From assembly GCA_028281025.1 (NCBI GenBank), contig JANQKR010000011.1:124001-188000 (forward strand): a DNA stretch of 64,000 nucleotides. The letters run 5' to 3'. The stretch comes from Croceivirga sp. (lineage in GTDB: Bacteria; Bacteroidota; Bacteroidia; Flavobacteriales; Flavobacteriaceae). Of this stretch, positions 27,871 through 37,600 are shown piece after piece; within the stretch, counting starts at the first letter, position 1, and each line of letters opens with the position of its first letter. The position numbers were made by a program, and so were the translations under genes. Below the pieces are notes generated by a model. That model was given only the letters and a program-made list of their open reading frames with translations. It was not told the origin of the DNA and ran no database searches.

Positions 27871-28953
27871 TTAGGCATTGATAATCTTTTCTTGATGGTT
27901 GATGGATTCTTGGTGGATGGCCTTGAACATCCTAAGGACGAATTCCTCACTCAAGCCACGTTGTTCCCCTTCCAAGATCATATTGCCCAAAATGGAATTC
28001 CATCTGTTGGTCTGAAGAACAGCTACGTTACGCTTCTTTTTCAATTCACCGATACCATCGGAAACTTTCATCCTTTTGCCCAATAAATCAATCAGTTCAT
28101 TGTCCAAAACATCGATCTGGGCCCTAAGATTGGCCAATTGTGCATTGTATTCCGCTGCTTCATCAGTTTCTTTCCGCATTTTTAAATCTTTGAACATTTG
28201 TTTTAACGAGGTGGGTGTTACTTGTTGTGCGGCATCACTCCAAGCATTATCTGGATCAGTATGGGTTTCTATCATCAGTCCATCAAAATTTAAATCCAGT
28301 GCGGTCTGGGAAATGTCAAATACCAATTCACGTTTTCCAGTGATATGACTGGGATCATTTATCAATGGCAAATCAGGAAACTTGGTCTGCAATTCAATAG
28401 CCAATTGCCACTCGGGAATATTCCGATATTTTGTTTTTTGATACGTGGAAAATCCTCGATGGATAACCCCCAATTTTTTGATATTGGCCTTGGATAAACG
28501 TTCCACTGCCCCCAACCACAGGGACAAATCCGGGTTGACCGGGTTTTTGACCAAAACCACCTTGTCCGTACCTTTCAGGGCATCTGCAATCTCCTGAACA
28601 ATAAATGGGCTTACCGTGGAACGGGCACCTATCCATAACAAATCGATATCATGCTCCAAAGCCAAATCCACATGTGTCCTATTGGCAACCTCGGTGGCTG
28701 TTTTTAAACCTGTTTCTTCCTTTACTTTTTGCAGCCATTTAAGGCCTATGGCACCTACCCCTTCAAAATTCCCCGGTCTTGTCCGTGGTTTCCATATTCC
28801 CGCGCGATAGTAACTTACGTCAGAATCCTTAAGTTCATTTGCAATTTGCAATACTTGGTCTTCGGTTTCCGCACTACAAGGCCCGGCAATCACCAGTGGA
28901 TGAGGCAACTGTAAATCATCCAACCATGTTCTTAATTCCTTTGAATTTTCCAT
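27871..28953 (-). CDS. DAHP synthase fused to type II chorismate mutase
   Basis: 360 aa. Residues 1-265 are a KDSA/AroAII-type DAHP synthase (VIAGPCSAET, WKPRTRPGNFEG, LLWIGARST, NDPSHITGKR, IETHTDPDNAWSDA); about 275-355 are an AroQ chorismate mutase (LRAQIDVLDNELIDLLGKRM, AVLQTNRW). First step of the shikimate pathway plus the chorismate-to-prephenate step, in one chain; the mutase domain often gives feedback control. Last gene of the aromatic operon. Confidence 0.93.
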   Translation of the reverse strand: MENSKELRTWLDDLQLPHPLVIAGPCSAETEDQVLQIANELKDSDVSYYRAGIWKPRTRPGNFEGVGAIGLKWLQKVKEETGLKTATEVANRTHVDLALEHDIDLLWIGARSTVSPFIVQEIADALKGTDKVVLVKNPVNPDLSLWLGAVERLSKANIKKLGVIHRGFSTYQKTKYRNIPEWQLAIELQTKFPDLPLINDPSHITGKRELVFDISQTALDLNFDGLMIETHTDPDNAWSDAAQQVTPTSLKQMFKDLKMRKETDEAAEYNAQLANLRAQIDVLDNELIDLLGKRMKVSDGIGELKKKRNVAVLQTNRWNSILGNMILEGEQRGLSEEFVLRMFKAIHQESINHQEKIINA

Positions 28954-28954
28954 T

Positions 28955-29824
28955 TCATTTAGGTGTTTTAGTAAGTGGTATTCCTTTTAAAATTTGCTTT
29001 ATTCTATTGGTATTGTTCATTTGATCATGAATGCCCTTAAAATTGTCCTCTTCCATAAGCTGTTTAAAGGACTCTAAATTTTTTATGTATTCTTCCAGGC
29101 TCTTGATCACATTATCTTTGTTCTGTTCAAAAATTGGGGTCCACATGTCCGGTGAGCTTTTGGCCAGGCGGACCGTGCTTTCAAATCCACTTCCGGCCAT
29201 ATCAAAAATATCCCGTTCGTTCTGTTCTTCCTTTATCACGGTCTTTCCCAACATAAATGAACTAATGTGCGATAAATGCGACACATAGGCAATGTGCTTG
29301 TCGTGTGCTTCAGGGTTCATATAACGGATACGCATTCCCAATTTTTGGAAAAGTCCCAGCGCTTTTTCCTGTAGCTTAAACGCCGTTTTTTCCACTTCAC
29401 AAATAATGTTCGTCTTTCCGTCGTACAAGCCATCAAAAGCCGCGGATGGTCCAGAAAACTCCGTTCCCGCAATAGGATGACATGCCAAAAAATTCCTTCT
29501 CTTGGGATGGTTTTCCACACTTTGGCAAATGGCGGCCTTGGTAGAGCCCGCATCCAGCACCAAGCAATCGTCATTCACGTTGTTCAGGATTTTGGGAAGT
29601 TCAATGACCAACGCATCTACGGGAATGGCCAACAGTACCATATTGGCATCATTTAAGGTACGGTCCGTTCCCTTTTCATCAATCAATCCCAATTGCAGTG
29701 CTTCGGAAAGGTTGTTTTCATCCTTGTCAAATCCAATGATCCTGGATTCCGGAAACAAGCGTTTTAGCCCCTTTGCAAAAGAACCCCCGATCAAACCAAT
29801 GCCCACAATAACTATGTTGTCCAT
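28955..29824 (-). CDS. tyrA: prephenate dehydrogenase
   Basis: 289 aa. N-terminal Rossmann motif GIGLIGGSFAKGL, then ACHPIAGTEFSGP with the catalytic His and the prephenate-binding region. Oxidatively decarboxylates prephenate towards tyrosine. One nucleotide separates it from both neighbours. No ACT domain, so control probably lies at the operon leader and the DAHP synthase. Confidence 0.93.
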   Translation of the reverse strand: MDNIVIVGIGLIGGSFAKGLKRLFPESRIIGFDKDENNLSEALQLGLIDEKGTDRTLNDANMVLLAIPVDALVIELPKILNNVNDDCLVLDAGSTKAAICQSVENHPKRRNFLACHPIAGTEFSGPSAAFDGLYDGKTNIICEVEKTAFKLQEKALGLFQKLGMRIRYMNPEAHDKHIAYVSHLSHISSFMLGKTVIKEEQNERDIFDMAGSGFESTVRLAKSSPDMWTPIFEQNKDNVIKSLEEYIKNLESFKQLMEEDNFKGIHDQMNNTNRIKQILKGIPLTKTPK

Positions 29825-29825
29825 A

Positions 29826-30968
29826 CTAAAATCGTGCTATGGCATTTTTGATTTCTTCCTCTTTCACACATAGTGAAAAGCGAATATACCCTTCTCCATT
29901 ACTGCCGAATATGGTTCCGGGGGCAATGAAAATGTCCTTGTCATAAAGGACTTCATCTATAAAATCCTCAGATGGTTTTGCACCTTTGGGCAACTTGGCC
30001 CAAACAAACATTCCCGCGGCATCCGTATCATAGGTACATCCCAATTTGTCCACTAACTGGAACATCAGTTCCCTTCTGGCATTATAGGTTTCATTCAACT
30101 GTTGAAACCAACCCTTTCCGCTGTGCAATGCCGAAATTGCCCCTTTTTGGATTCCATAAAACATTCCGGAATCCATATTGCTTTTTACCTTTAGCACCGC
30201 CAGGATGTGTTCTGCACTTCCCATGACCATTCCCACTCGCCAACCAGCGAGATTAAATGTTTTACTCAGGGAATTCAATTCCAAAGCATGGTCTTTGGCT
30301 CCTGAAATTTGTAAGATACTGGTAGGGGCATCATTCAAAACAAAGCTGTAGGGATTATCATTTACCAATAAAATATTGTGTTTGCGGGCAAATGTTAACA
30401 ATGCTTCCATTTTGTCCATGGTAATCTTGGCTCCGGTCGGCATATTGGGATAGCTGATCCACATGAGCTTGACCTTGGACAGATCCATTTGTTCAATGGC
30501 CTCCAAATCCGGCAACCAACCATTTTCCTCCGTTAGATCATATTCCATTGGAATGGCCCCGATCAACCTTGTTACGGAAGTGTAGGTAGGATAACCGGGA
30601 TTGGGTACCAGAACCCCATCACCTACATTCAGGAAGGCAAGACTAATGTGCATAATACCTTCCTTGGAACCAATTAGGGGCAACAGTTCGTTCTGGGGAT
30701 TGATGGTAACCCCAAAGCGTTCTTTATAAAAATCCGCCATAGCCTCCCGTAATTCCGGTAATCCCTGATAGCTCTGGTACTGATGCGCACCCTCTTGGTG
30801 GAGCGTTGCACTCAACCCTTTTAATGCCTGGGGCGGTGGTGCCAGATCAGGGGAGCCAATTCCCATATTGATTATGGGTCTACCCTTCGCAACAAGTCCA
30901 CGTACCTCACGCAATTTTTTGGAGAAGTAATATTCCTGGATACTATCCAATCGTTTTGCCGTTATCAT
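29826..30968 (-). CDS. class I PLP aminotransferase, probably aromatic
   Basis: 380 aa fold-type I. PLP Lys in NSLSKTFNLAGWRVG; also GSPDLAPPPQA and PNPGYPTYTS, YPNMPTGA. Overlaps pheA by 4 nt (ATGA) and is followed by tyrA, so it most likely transaminates prephenate, phenylpyruvate or hydroxyphenylpyruvate. LL-diaminopimelate or alanine aminotransferases are related; substrate is inferred from context. Confidence 0.85.
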   Translation of the reverse strand: MITAKRLDSIQEYYFSKKLREVRGLVAKGRPIINMGIGSPDLAPPPQALKGLSATLHQEGAHQYQSYQGLPELREAMADFYKERFGVTINPQNELLPLIGSKEGIMHISLAFLNVGDGVLVPNPGYPTYTSVTRLIGAIPMEYDLTEENGWLPDLEAIEQMDLSKVKLMWISYPNMPTGAKITMDKMEALLTFARKHNILLVNDNPYSFVLNDAPTSILQISGAKDHALELNSLSKTFNLAGWRVGMVMGSAEHILAVLKVKSNMDSGMFYGIQKGAISALHSGKGWFQQLNETYNARRELMFQLVDKLGCTYDTDAAGMFVWAKLPKGAKPSEDFIDEVLYDKDIFIAPGTIFGSNGEGYIRFSLCVKEEEIKNAIARF

Positions 30969-31795
30969 CCTTTTAATGCATTTTTATATTCCCCCAATAC
31001 CCTGAAATCCTCCGACATAATCTCCAACAATGACTTTGCCTTGCTAAAATGGTCGTACTTCTCAAAAGTGACATCCACAAAAAAGGCATATTTCCAAGGC
31101 GTCTCTATTACTGGAAGTGACTGTATTTTGGTAAGGTTCATATTGCAATCACTCATAACGTTCAACACTGTTGCCAAACTCCCACGTTTATGATCGGTAA
31201 TAAAGCGAAGTGACGCCTTATTGATTTCTTCCTTTGGCAAAACCTTGTTCTGCTTTTTTAGTATAATGAAACGGGTAGCATTGTTTTTTATGGTCTGGAT
31301 TTCCGGGGCAATGATATCCAACCCATAAAGTTCCGCGGCCACCGTTGGGGCTATCGCCGCTACATGCTTTAATTGTTTCTCCTGTATTTGACGTGCTGTT
31401 TCGGCAGTGTCCACATCCTCCACCAATTTTAGTTGAGGGTATTGCTTTAAAAATTCCATACACTGCAACAGGGCCATGGGGTGGGTTCTCACCTCTTTAA
31501 TCTGTTCCATCGTCTGCCCTTTTAATACCATTAAGTTATGATGGATGCTCAGATAGTGTTCCCCAATAATGTGAATGTTATTGTGGTACACCAGATTGTA
31601 GTTGGGAATAATGGAACCGGCTATGGAATTTTCAATGGCCATTACCCCTTTGTCCGCTGTCCCGTCCAAAACACGGTCAATTAGTTTATCAAAGGACAAA
31701 CATTCCACCAATTCAATATCCTTACCAAGGAACTCAGTGGCTACTTGATGATGGTTACTCCCTTTAATACCTTGTATGGCTACCTTCAGTTTCAT
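30965..31795 (-). CDS. pheA: prephenate dehydratase
   Basis: 276 aa. Catalytic domain with AIENSIAGSIIPNYNLV and the TRF-type motif (NNATRFIIL), followed by an ACT domain (KRGSLATVLNVMSDCNMNLTKIQSLP, then YAFFVDV) that normally binds Phe. Converts prephenate to phenylpyruvate. First structural gene of the aromatic operon; its ATG is 2 nt after the T run of the attenuator terminator. Confidence 0.94.
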   Translation of the reverse strand: MKLKVAIQGIKGSNHHQVATEFLGKDIELVECLSFDKLIDRVLDGTADKGVMAIENSIAGSIIPNYNLVYHNNIHIIGEHYLSIHHNLMVLKGQTMEQIKEVRTHPMALLQCMEFLKQYPQLKLVEDVDTAETARQIQEKQLKHVAAIAPTVAAELYGLDIIAPEIQTIKNNATRFIILKKQNKVLPKEEINKASLRFITDHKRGSLATVLNVMSDCNMNLTKIQSLPVIETPWKYAFFVDVTFEKYDHFSKAKSLLEIMSEDFRVLGEYKNALKG

Positions 31796-31797
31796 TC

Positions 31798-31828
31798 AAA
31801 AAAAAAGCCCCGAACGAATTCCGGGACT
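31798..31828 (-). terminator. attenuator terminator of pheA operon
   Basis: Minus-strand stem of 9 pairs (AGTCCCGGA with TTCGGGGCT, two wobbles) and a 5-nt loop, followed by nine T, ending 2 nt before the pheA ATG. Confidence 0.9.
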
Positions 31829-31866
31829 TATATCTTCTATATTTAGCAATAACTAGAACAGTCCCG
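31798..31866 (-). promoter_or_regulatory. Phe/Tyr transcription attenuator: mutually exclusive antiterminator and terminator
   Basis: Within the minus-strand leader, CGGGACT (31866-31860, codons 20-22 of the leader peptide) is exactly complementary to AGTCCCG (31828-31822), the 5' arm of the terminator. Thus either CGGGACT:AGTCCCG (antiterminator, 7 bp) or the terminator stem can form. A ribosome stalled at the aromatic codons (5-16) leaves CGGGACT free; one that reaches the stop codon covers it. This is the layout of a classic ribosome-mediated attenuator. Seen: sequences and complementarity. Inferred: mechanism. Confidence 0.85.
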
Positions 31867-31924
31867 TACCCCCTCGATAAAAGAAGTAGAAATAAAAACC
31901 GTTCCAGAAATAAGTATTCTTCAT
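31853..31924 (-). CDS. aromatic leader peptide of the pheA operon
   Basis: A 23-codon reading frame starting at the ATG 31924-31922 and ending at TAG 31855-31853. Peptide: MKNTYFWNGFYFYFFYRGG followed by TGLF. Eleven of 23 residues are aromatic (six Phe, four Tyr, one Trp), and ten of the twelve codons 5-16 are aromatic. The stop is 24 nt before the terminator stem. The peptide carries no domain; its role is to sense charged Phe-tRNA and Tyr-tRNA. No Shine-Dalgarno site is seen, as usual for this phylum. Confidence 0.88.
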   Translation of the reverse strand: MKNTYFWNGFYFYFFYRGGTGLF

Positions 31925-32135
31925 GTAAACTTAAATTCTTGGCTAAGATTGGGTATTCCTTTCAAAATTCAAAAAGAATGATAGAATTTTTTTGATATTT
32001 TTTGATTTTGTTCAATTCTTTGGTTATTCTGAAACCATTTCACGAATAAATTTAGAATATGCGATTTTTTGTGAGGCGCAGAGAGCAATTGCTTTTAGAA
32101 ATTTAGTGGACGATCCAACCCTTATTAGAAATATC

Positions 32136-32143
32136 TATTTTTG
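32136..32143 (+). promoter_or_regulatory. promoter -7 element of gldA
   Basis: TATTTTTG fits TAnnTTTG and lies 17 nt before the gldA ATG. No TTG at -33. The rest of the AT-rich stretch 31925-32160 shows no further gene; it must hold the promoter of the aromatic operon, which I could not pinpoint. Confidence 0.4.
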
Positions 32144-32160
32144 AAACCAAATTCCACTTT

Positions 32161-33054
32161 ATGTCCATCGTAGCCCAAAAAATCACCAAAACATTTGGTA
32201 GGCAAATAGCATTGAACAACATCTCTTTTGAAATCCAAAAAGGTGAAATTGTAGGGTTTTTAGGTCCCAATGGTGCTGGAAAATCCACGATGATGCGGAT
32301 TTTGACCACCTATTATCAAGCAGATCAAGGTACTGCAAAAGTCAATGGTTTTGATGTGGGTAAGGAAATGCGCAAAGTTCAAAAAAGCATTGGTTATCTA
32401 CCAGAGCACAACCCGCTCTATTTGGATATGTACGTTAAGGAATATCTGGCTTTCAATGCAGCGGTGTACAAAGTGTCAAAATCCAGGATAGCAGAGGTCA
32501 TCCAACAAACGGGATTAACTCCCGAGGCCCACAAAACCATAGGAAAACTCTCCAAAGGCTATCGCCAACGTGTTGGTTTGGCCGCTGCCCTATTGCATGA
32601 ACCCGAAGTCCTGATCTTGGACGAGCCCACAACGGGTTTGGACCCCAACCAATTGGTAGACATACGTAAATTTATTCGTGAAATCGGTAAACATAAAACC
32701 ATTCTATTCTCCACACATATTATGAAGGAAGTGGAAGCGGTTTGCGATCGGGTCATCATTATCAACAAGGGTGAAATTGTTGCCGATAAAAAGATGGAAG
32801 AACTTAGAAAGGTAGAGGACCAGATCATTGAAGTTGAGTTCGATTATCGTGTAGAGGAAGTATTGTTACATCAATTGCCCAATGTATCCACTGTGAGGAA
32901 TACCGGTGGATTTGTCTACGAAATTGTCTTCAATACCGACCAGGATATGCGTCCCGCCGTCTTTGATTTTGCGCATGACAATCAATTAAAAACCCTACAG
33001 CTAAGTCGAAAAAGCAAGAATTTGGAGAGTTTGTTCACGGAACTTACCAGTTGA
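32161..33054 (+). CDS. gldA: gliding-motility ABC transporter ATPase GldA
   Basis: 297 aa ATP-binding subunit. Walker A GPNGAGKST, signature LSKGYRQR, Walker B VLILDEPTTGLDP and His-loop STH are intact. The sequence (SIVAQKITKTFGRQIALNNI..., ending with the ~80-aa tail after residue 215) is that of GldA rather than a generic NatA. In Flavobacterium it works with GldF and GldG; those genes are not in the window. Confidence 0.88.
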   Translation: MSIVAQKITKTFGRQIALNNISFEIQKGEIVGFLGPNGAGKSTMMRILTTYYQADQGTAKVNGFDVGKEMRKVQKSIGYLPEHNPLYLDMYVKEYLAFNAAVYKVSKSRIAEVIQQTGLTPEAHKTIGKLSKGYRQRVGLAAALLHEPEVLILDEPTTGLDPNQLVDIRKFIREIGKHKTILFSTHIMKEVEAVCDRVIIINKGEIVADKKMEELRKVEDQIIEVEFDYRVEEVLLHQLPNVSTVRNTGGFVYEIVFNTDQDMRPAVFDFAHDNQLKTLQLSRKSKNLESLFTELTS

Positions 33055-33153
33055 TTCCATTAAAATTTAATTTTTCACCAAAGTGGGGTAAAATCAGTTT
33101 TTATTTCCCGGGCCTACCCTATTTTTAGGCACTTTTTATTCTAAAACCATCCG

Positions 33154-34599
33154 ATGCCAATGAACCAAAATACATTGACCCTCTCTGAAGAAGCCATGCG
33201 AAAATTGGGATATCAAATGATTGACGCCGTAGTAGCTCACCATAAGACCCAACATGAAAAAAAACCCTTGGCATTGGCCTCAAGAGAAGAAATGGACTCC
33301 CTATTTTTGGAGGAGGCTCCCGAAAAACCTTCCAATGCCAGTGAGGTTCTGGAATTTGTGGTGGAGAAGGTACTCACCAGAAGTACATTGCTTTCGCATC
33401 CAAAATCATATGCCTTTGTTCCCGGTCCCAGCAATTATGTTAGTGTTATTGGGGATGCATTGGCAACGGGCTATAACATCTTTTCAGGGAGTTGGGTGAC
33501 CTCCCCTGCTGCTGCGGAACTCGAAATTGTTACCATACAATGGTTATTGCGACTGTTTGGCCTTCCCAAGAAAAAAGGTGGTGGTATTTTCACCAGCGGT
33601 GGATCCATGGCCAATTTAACCGCCTTGGCCACTGCCAGAAACATTAAATGCGGGGACGATTTTTCCAAAGCGGTGATTTACCTATCCGATCAAACCCATT
33701 CTTCCAATATCAAGGCCATTCGGATTCTGGGTTTTAAAAAAGAACAAATCCGAATCATCCCCACGGACAATGAATTTAAGCTGTCGCTCAATAAGCTTAA
33801 AAACTGTATAGCCAAAGACCGCTTAAATGGATTGCACCCATTCTGTTTGATTGGTAATGCAGGAACTACGAACACCGGTAGTGTTGATCCGTTGACCCAG
33901 CTATCCAAGATTTGTAAGGAAGAGGATATCTGGTTCCATATTGATGGTGCCTATGGTGGTGCGGCAATGTTATCGCCCAAGGGAAAAAAGCTGTTGAAAG
34001 GTATTTCCAAAGCGGATTCCCTGACCGTTGATCCGCATAAATGGTTCTTTCAACCGTATGAGATGGGCTGTCTATTGGTCCGCAATTACCGCCACCTCAC
34101 CCATACCTTTACGGAACGTCCAGAGTATTTAAAGGACATTGAGGGAAACACTTCCGAAATAAATTTCTATGATTTGGGAGTCCAACTGACTAGACGATTC
34201 AATGCATTGAAGTTTTATATGTCGGTCAAAACCTTTGGATTGAATGCTTTTAGAAAAGCAATTGGCTCGGGCATTGATTTGGCGGAACGCCTGGAGGCCC
34301 ATTTACGACAGAGCAAACAATGGCAAGTGGTATTTCCGGCCACCTTGGCCGTCATCAATTTCAGGTACCACCCCATAGAGGAAAATTTGAGCGAACCCCA
34401 ACTGGATGAGTTAAACCATTTCATTTCCGAACAGGTCATGGAATCCCAACTGGCATTATTGGCCACCACCTCACTTCACGATCAGGTGGTTTTACGGATG
34501 TGTCTGATCAATCCCAGAACCACTTGGGAGGATATTCAACATACCCTGGCACTTTGCGAAGCGTTTGCAAAACAATCCTCCCTCTGGGCATCACCATAA
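33154..34599 (+). CDS. group II PLP-dependent decarboxylase
   Basis: 481 aa. PLP Lys in VDPHKWFFQPYEMG, and FTSGGSMANLTALATAR, HIDGAYGGAAML, GTTNTGSVDP of the aromatic-amino-acid / glutamate / diaminobutyrate decarboxylase family. Motifs resemble aromatic-L-amino-acid decarboxylases more than GAD, but the substrate is not certain. A second ATG lies two codons in. Not part of the neighbouring operon (opposite strand). Confidence 0.86.
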   Translation: MPMNQNTLTLSEEAMRKLGYQMIDAVVAHHKTQHEKKPLALASREEMDSLFLEEAPEKPSNASEVLEFVVEKVLTRSTLLSHPKSYAFVPGPSNYVSVIGDALATGYNIFSGSWVTSPAAAELEIVTIQWLLRLFGLPKKKGGGIFTSGGSMANLTALATARNIKCGDDFSKAVIYLSDQTHSSNIKAIRILGFKKEQIRIIPTDNEFKLSLNKLKNCIAKDRLNGLHPFCLIGNAGTTNTGSVDPLTQLSKICKEEDIWFHIDGAYGGAAMLSPKGKKLLKGISKADSLTVDPHKWFFQPYEMGCLLVRNYRHLTHTFTERPEYLKDIEGNTSEINFYDLGVQLTRRFNALKFYMSVKTFGLNAFRKAIGSGIDLAERLEAHLRQSKQWQVVFPATLAVINFRYHPIEENLSEPQLDELNHFISEQVMESQLALLATTSLHDQVVLRMCLINPRTTWEDIQHTLALCEAFAKQSSLWASP

Positions 34600-34642
34600 G
34601 AAATGGAGTTTTTTTGGATCAATTTGAAGGTAGACCAAACCA

Positions 34643-37600
34643 TTATTGAGTATCGAATTCAACAAACGTACTGATGAGGGAATTGAATAGTTCATATTCA
34701 TGCTCCGCGTATACGGCATCATCATTTTCAATAAGTATGTCAATATTGCGCCGATAGGCTTGGATATCACTACCAATGCTTTCCAACTGCATGTACTTTT
34801 CCTCCACGGGCAATTGCGCGTAATAATTCAATCTTTCCTGATAGACTTTTTTCAATTTTTGGAACAGTTTCCTTGCTTCATCCAACTGCCCCACTTTATA
34901 ATAGCTTTCAAGAAAGGGTTCAACAAAAGCATAATATCCATAATGCTCAAAAGGAATGTTATGTGTGGCCATTTTTAATATTTCCTTTGCTTTTGCCCGT
35001 TTCCCTTCCGCTATAAGTGTTTCCACCAATCTAGCCATGGCCAGCCTGAAGGTTACCCCAAATTGTTTTCGCGTCTGGGGATCATGATATATTTGAGGAC
35101 TACCGGCATTGCCCCAGTCCCATTTTTGTACAATATCATACATCAAATCCGTATCAATACGGCCCATTCCAAATGCACTGCCATTTTCGGTTTTAATGGG
35201 CACCAATTTGTAGGCGAGGCCATCCAATTGGAGATAATCTTCCATCCATATGTATTCTGCCTTATCAAAACTGCCCCCTGAAAAATAAATAGGGCGTTCC
35301 CAGTCATTATTGGCAATGATATCCAACATTAGTATCCTATTCTTGGTGATATAGCTTTGGGGTAGGTCAATATCAATATAATCCACAATTAAATCCGCGT
35401 CTTTTTGTTGAACCAGACCATTTTTGAGAACATTGGCCTTATTTACCGGAACACGTATCTTATTGGTAGGATAGTATACCATGTTCAACGTACTTTCCGA
35501 ATAATTGGAAGTGTCCCGGCCCATTTTTTCAAATAGGTACCTTAGTTTGGTTTGGGGTTTGTCACTGGCCACCCAGTTCATAAAATCCTTGATATCCCAT
35601 CTGTTTTCTTCAACATGGGGCAATCCGCTATAATGGATAACGTCCCGGCTACCGTATTTATAATGTTCATGGTTCAACTGTGATGGAATGGGATTACTTT
35701 CATAGGCCTTTCGTTTCATTTGATCAATGTACCAGTCCGTTGCGAAATACCCTGAGACAATAACCCTAACATCCGTCCGATAGCCTTCTATTTCCTGAAG
35801 GTACCAAAGTGGAAAATTATCATTGTCTCCAATGGTAAACAAGATGGCACCCGAATCTTGCTTTGTTGAATCCAAATAAGCCATGGCCGAAGCCCTTGCC
35901 GTAAACCGGTCCGATCGATCATGATCATCCCAATTTTCATGGGCCATCAACAAGGGAACACAGCAAAAACAGCACAACACACCAACAATGGCCATAGTTC
36001 TTTTTGATAGGAATTTGTAAAGGAGGATAAAAACCTGATAGGTGCCCATCCCTATCCATATGGCAAAGGCATAGAACGAGCCCACCAGCGAATAATCCCG
36101 CTCCCTTGGCTGGAAAATATAGGGATTGGTATAAAATTGAATGGCAACACCCGTAAGCAAGAAAAACACAAAGAGTACCCAAAATTGTTTGGGGTCACGG
36201 GAAACCTGAAAAACGATTCCCAAAAATCCAAGTAAGAGGGGAAGAAAAAAGTAGGTGTTACGTGCTTTGTTATCAAGGGCTTCCGAAGGCAGATCCTGCT
36301 GGCTGCCCAGTCTTATTCCGTCAATAAAGTCAATGCCGCTCAACCAATGTCCATTACCATCATAGCGCCATTGTACATCATTTTGCCTACCGACAAAATT
36401 CCAGAAAAAATAACGGAGGTACATAAAACCCCATTGATATTCGAACAAAAACGCGAGGTTCTGTTTTAGGGAAGGGGGAGCAACATCAATATACCCATTG
36501 AATTGGCGTAGGAATTCAACGTATTGTTCCGTATCAATTTCACCATTGGCATTTAGTTTTTTAAACTCCCTTATGGCCTTTTCCAATTCACCGTTGGTAG
36601 CATATTCCGGTTTAATCCTAAAATCCAATCGGCCAAAAAAGCGCATGTAATTTTCGGCGTGGTCACTACTCCATAATCTTGGCAGAATACCTTTATGTTT
36701 TTTGTTGGGTGCCCTTAGGGCATCCTTATAGTCGTTCACAATTATATATTTCCCAAGTTTCTCATCCCTTTCATACTTAGGTTTATCATCCAAATCCTCG
36801 CTGGAATCAGCGAACATATCCGAATAATAGGTGCCATAAAAAGGACTCTCAACACCCCCATATTGTTCCCTGTTATAGTACGCCAAGAGCGTTCTTGCAT
36901 CGGATGGGTCGTTCTCATTGATACCCACATTGGCGTTGGCCCTTATGGGCAATAGTAACCATGTAGAAAAACCCAGGAACAAAAACAGGAAACAGAGAAT
37001 GGCCGTATTGGCCTGCACATGATCCTTTTTTTTGGTGTACCTGATTAGACCATGGAAAATGAAGGAGAGGAACAATCCCATGATAAGTAGGCCTACATTG
37101 AATGGCAAGCCAACCTGATTCACAAAAAACAGCTCACTCCACGCGAATATTTTTAAGACATAGGTCAAGGAAAATTTAAATACAAAGAACAAAACACCTA
37201 TGGCTATGGTATTAAAAAGTATGAAGTTTTTAAAGGTTGTCTTCCGGTATTTTTTAAAATAGATCATTAAAACTATGGATGGAATGGCCAAAAAACCCAT
37301 GAACTGAACCCCAAAGGTGAGTCCAATAATGAAACAAATAAGCAAAAGCCATTTATTGCCCCTCCCGGCATCAACATGGTCCATCCATCGCAAACCAAGC
37401 CATATCAAAACAGCCATGAGCAGACTTGCCATGGCGTATACCTCCGTCTCCGTGGCATTGAACCAGAAGCTATCCGAATAGGTAAAACTCAAGCACCCCA
37501 CTAGGGCACTGCCCAAAATGGCACTGTTCTTTCCTTGGTATCGGTTTGTGCGCACTAATTTTTGAATCAAATTGGTAATGGTCCAAAACATAAAGAGGAT

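Noticed and set aside
31796-32160. T-box leader for pheA
   Set aside because: No T-box bulge or specifier-loop layout; the region holds a translated aromatic leader and attenuator instead.
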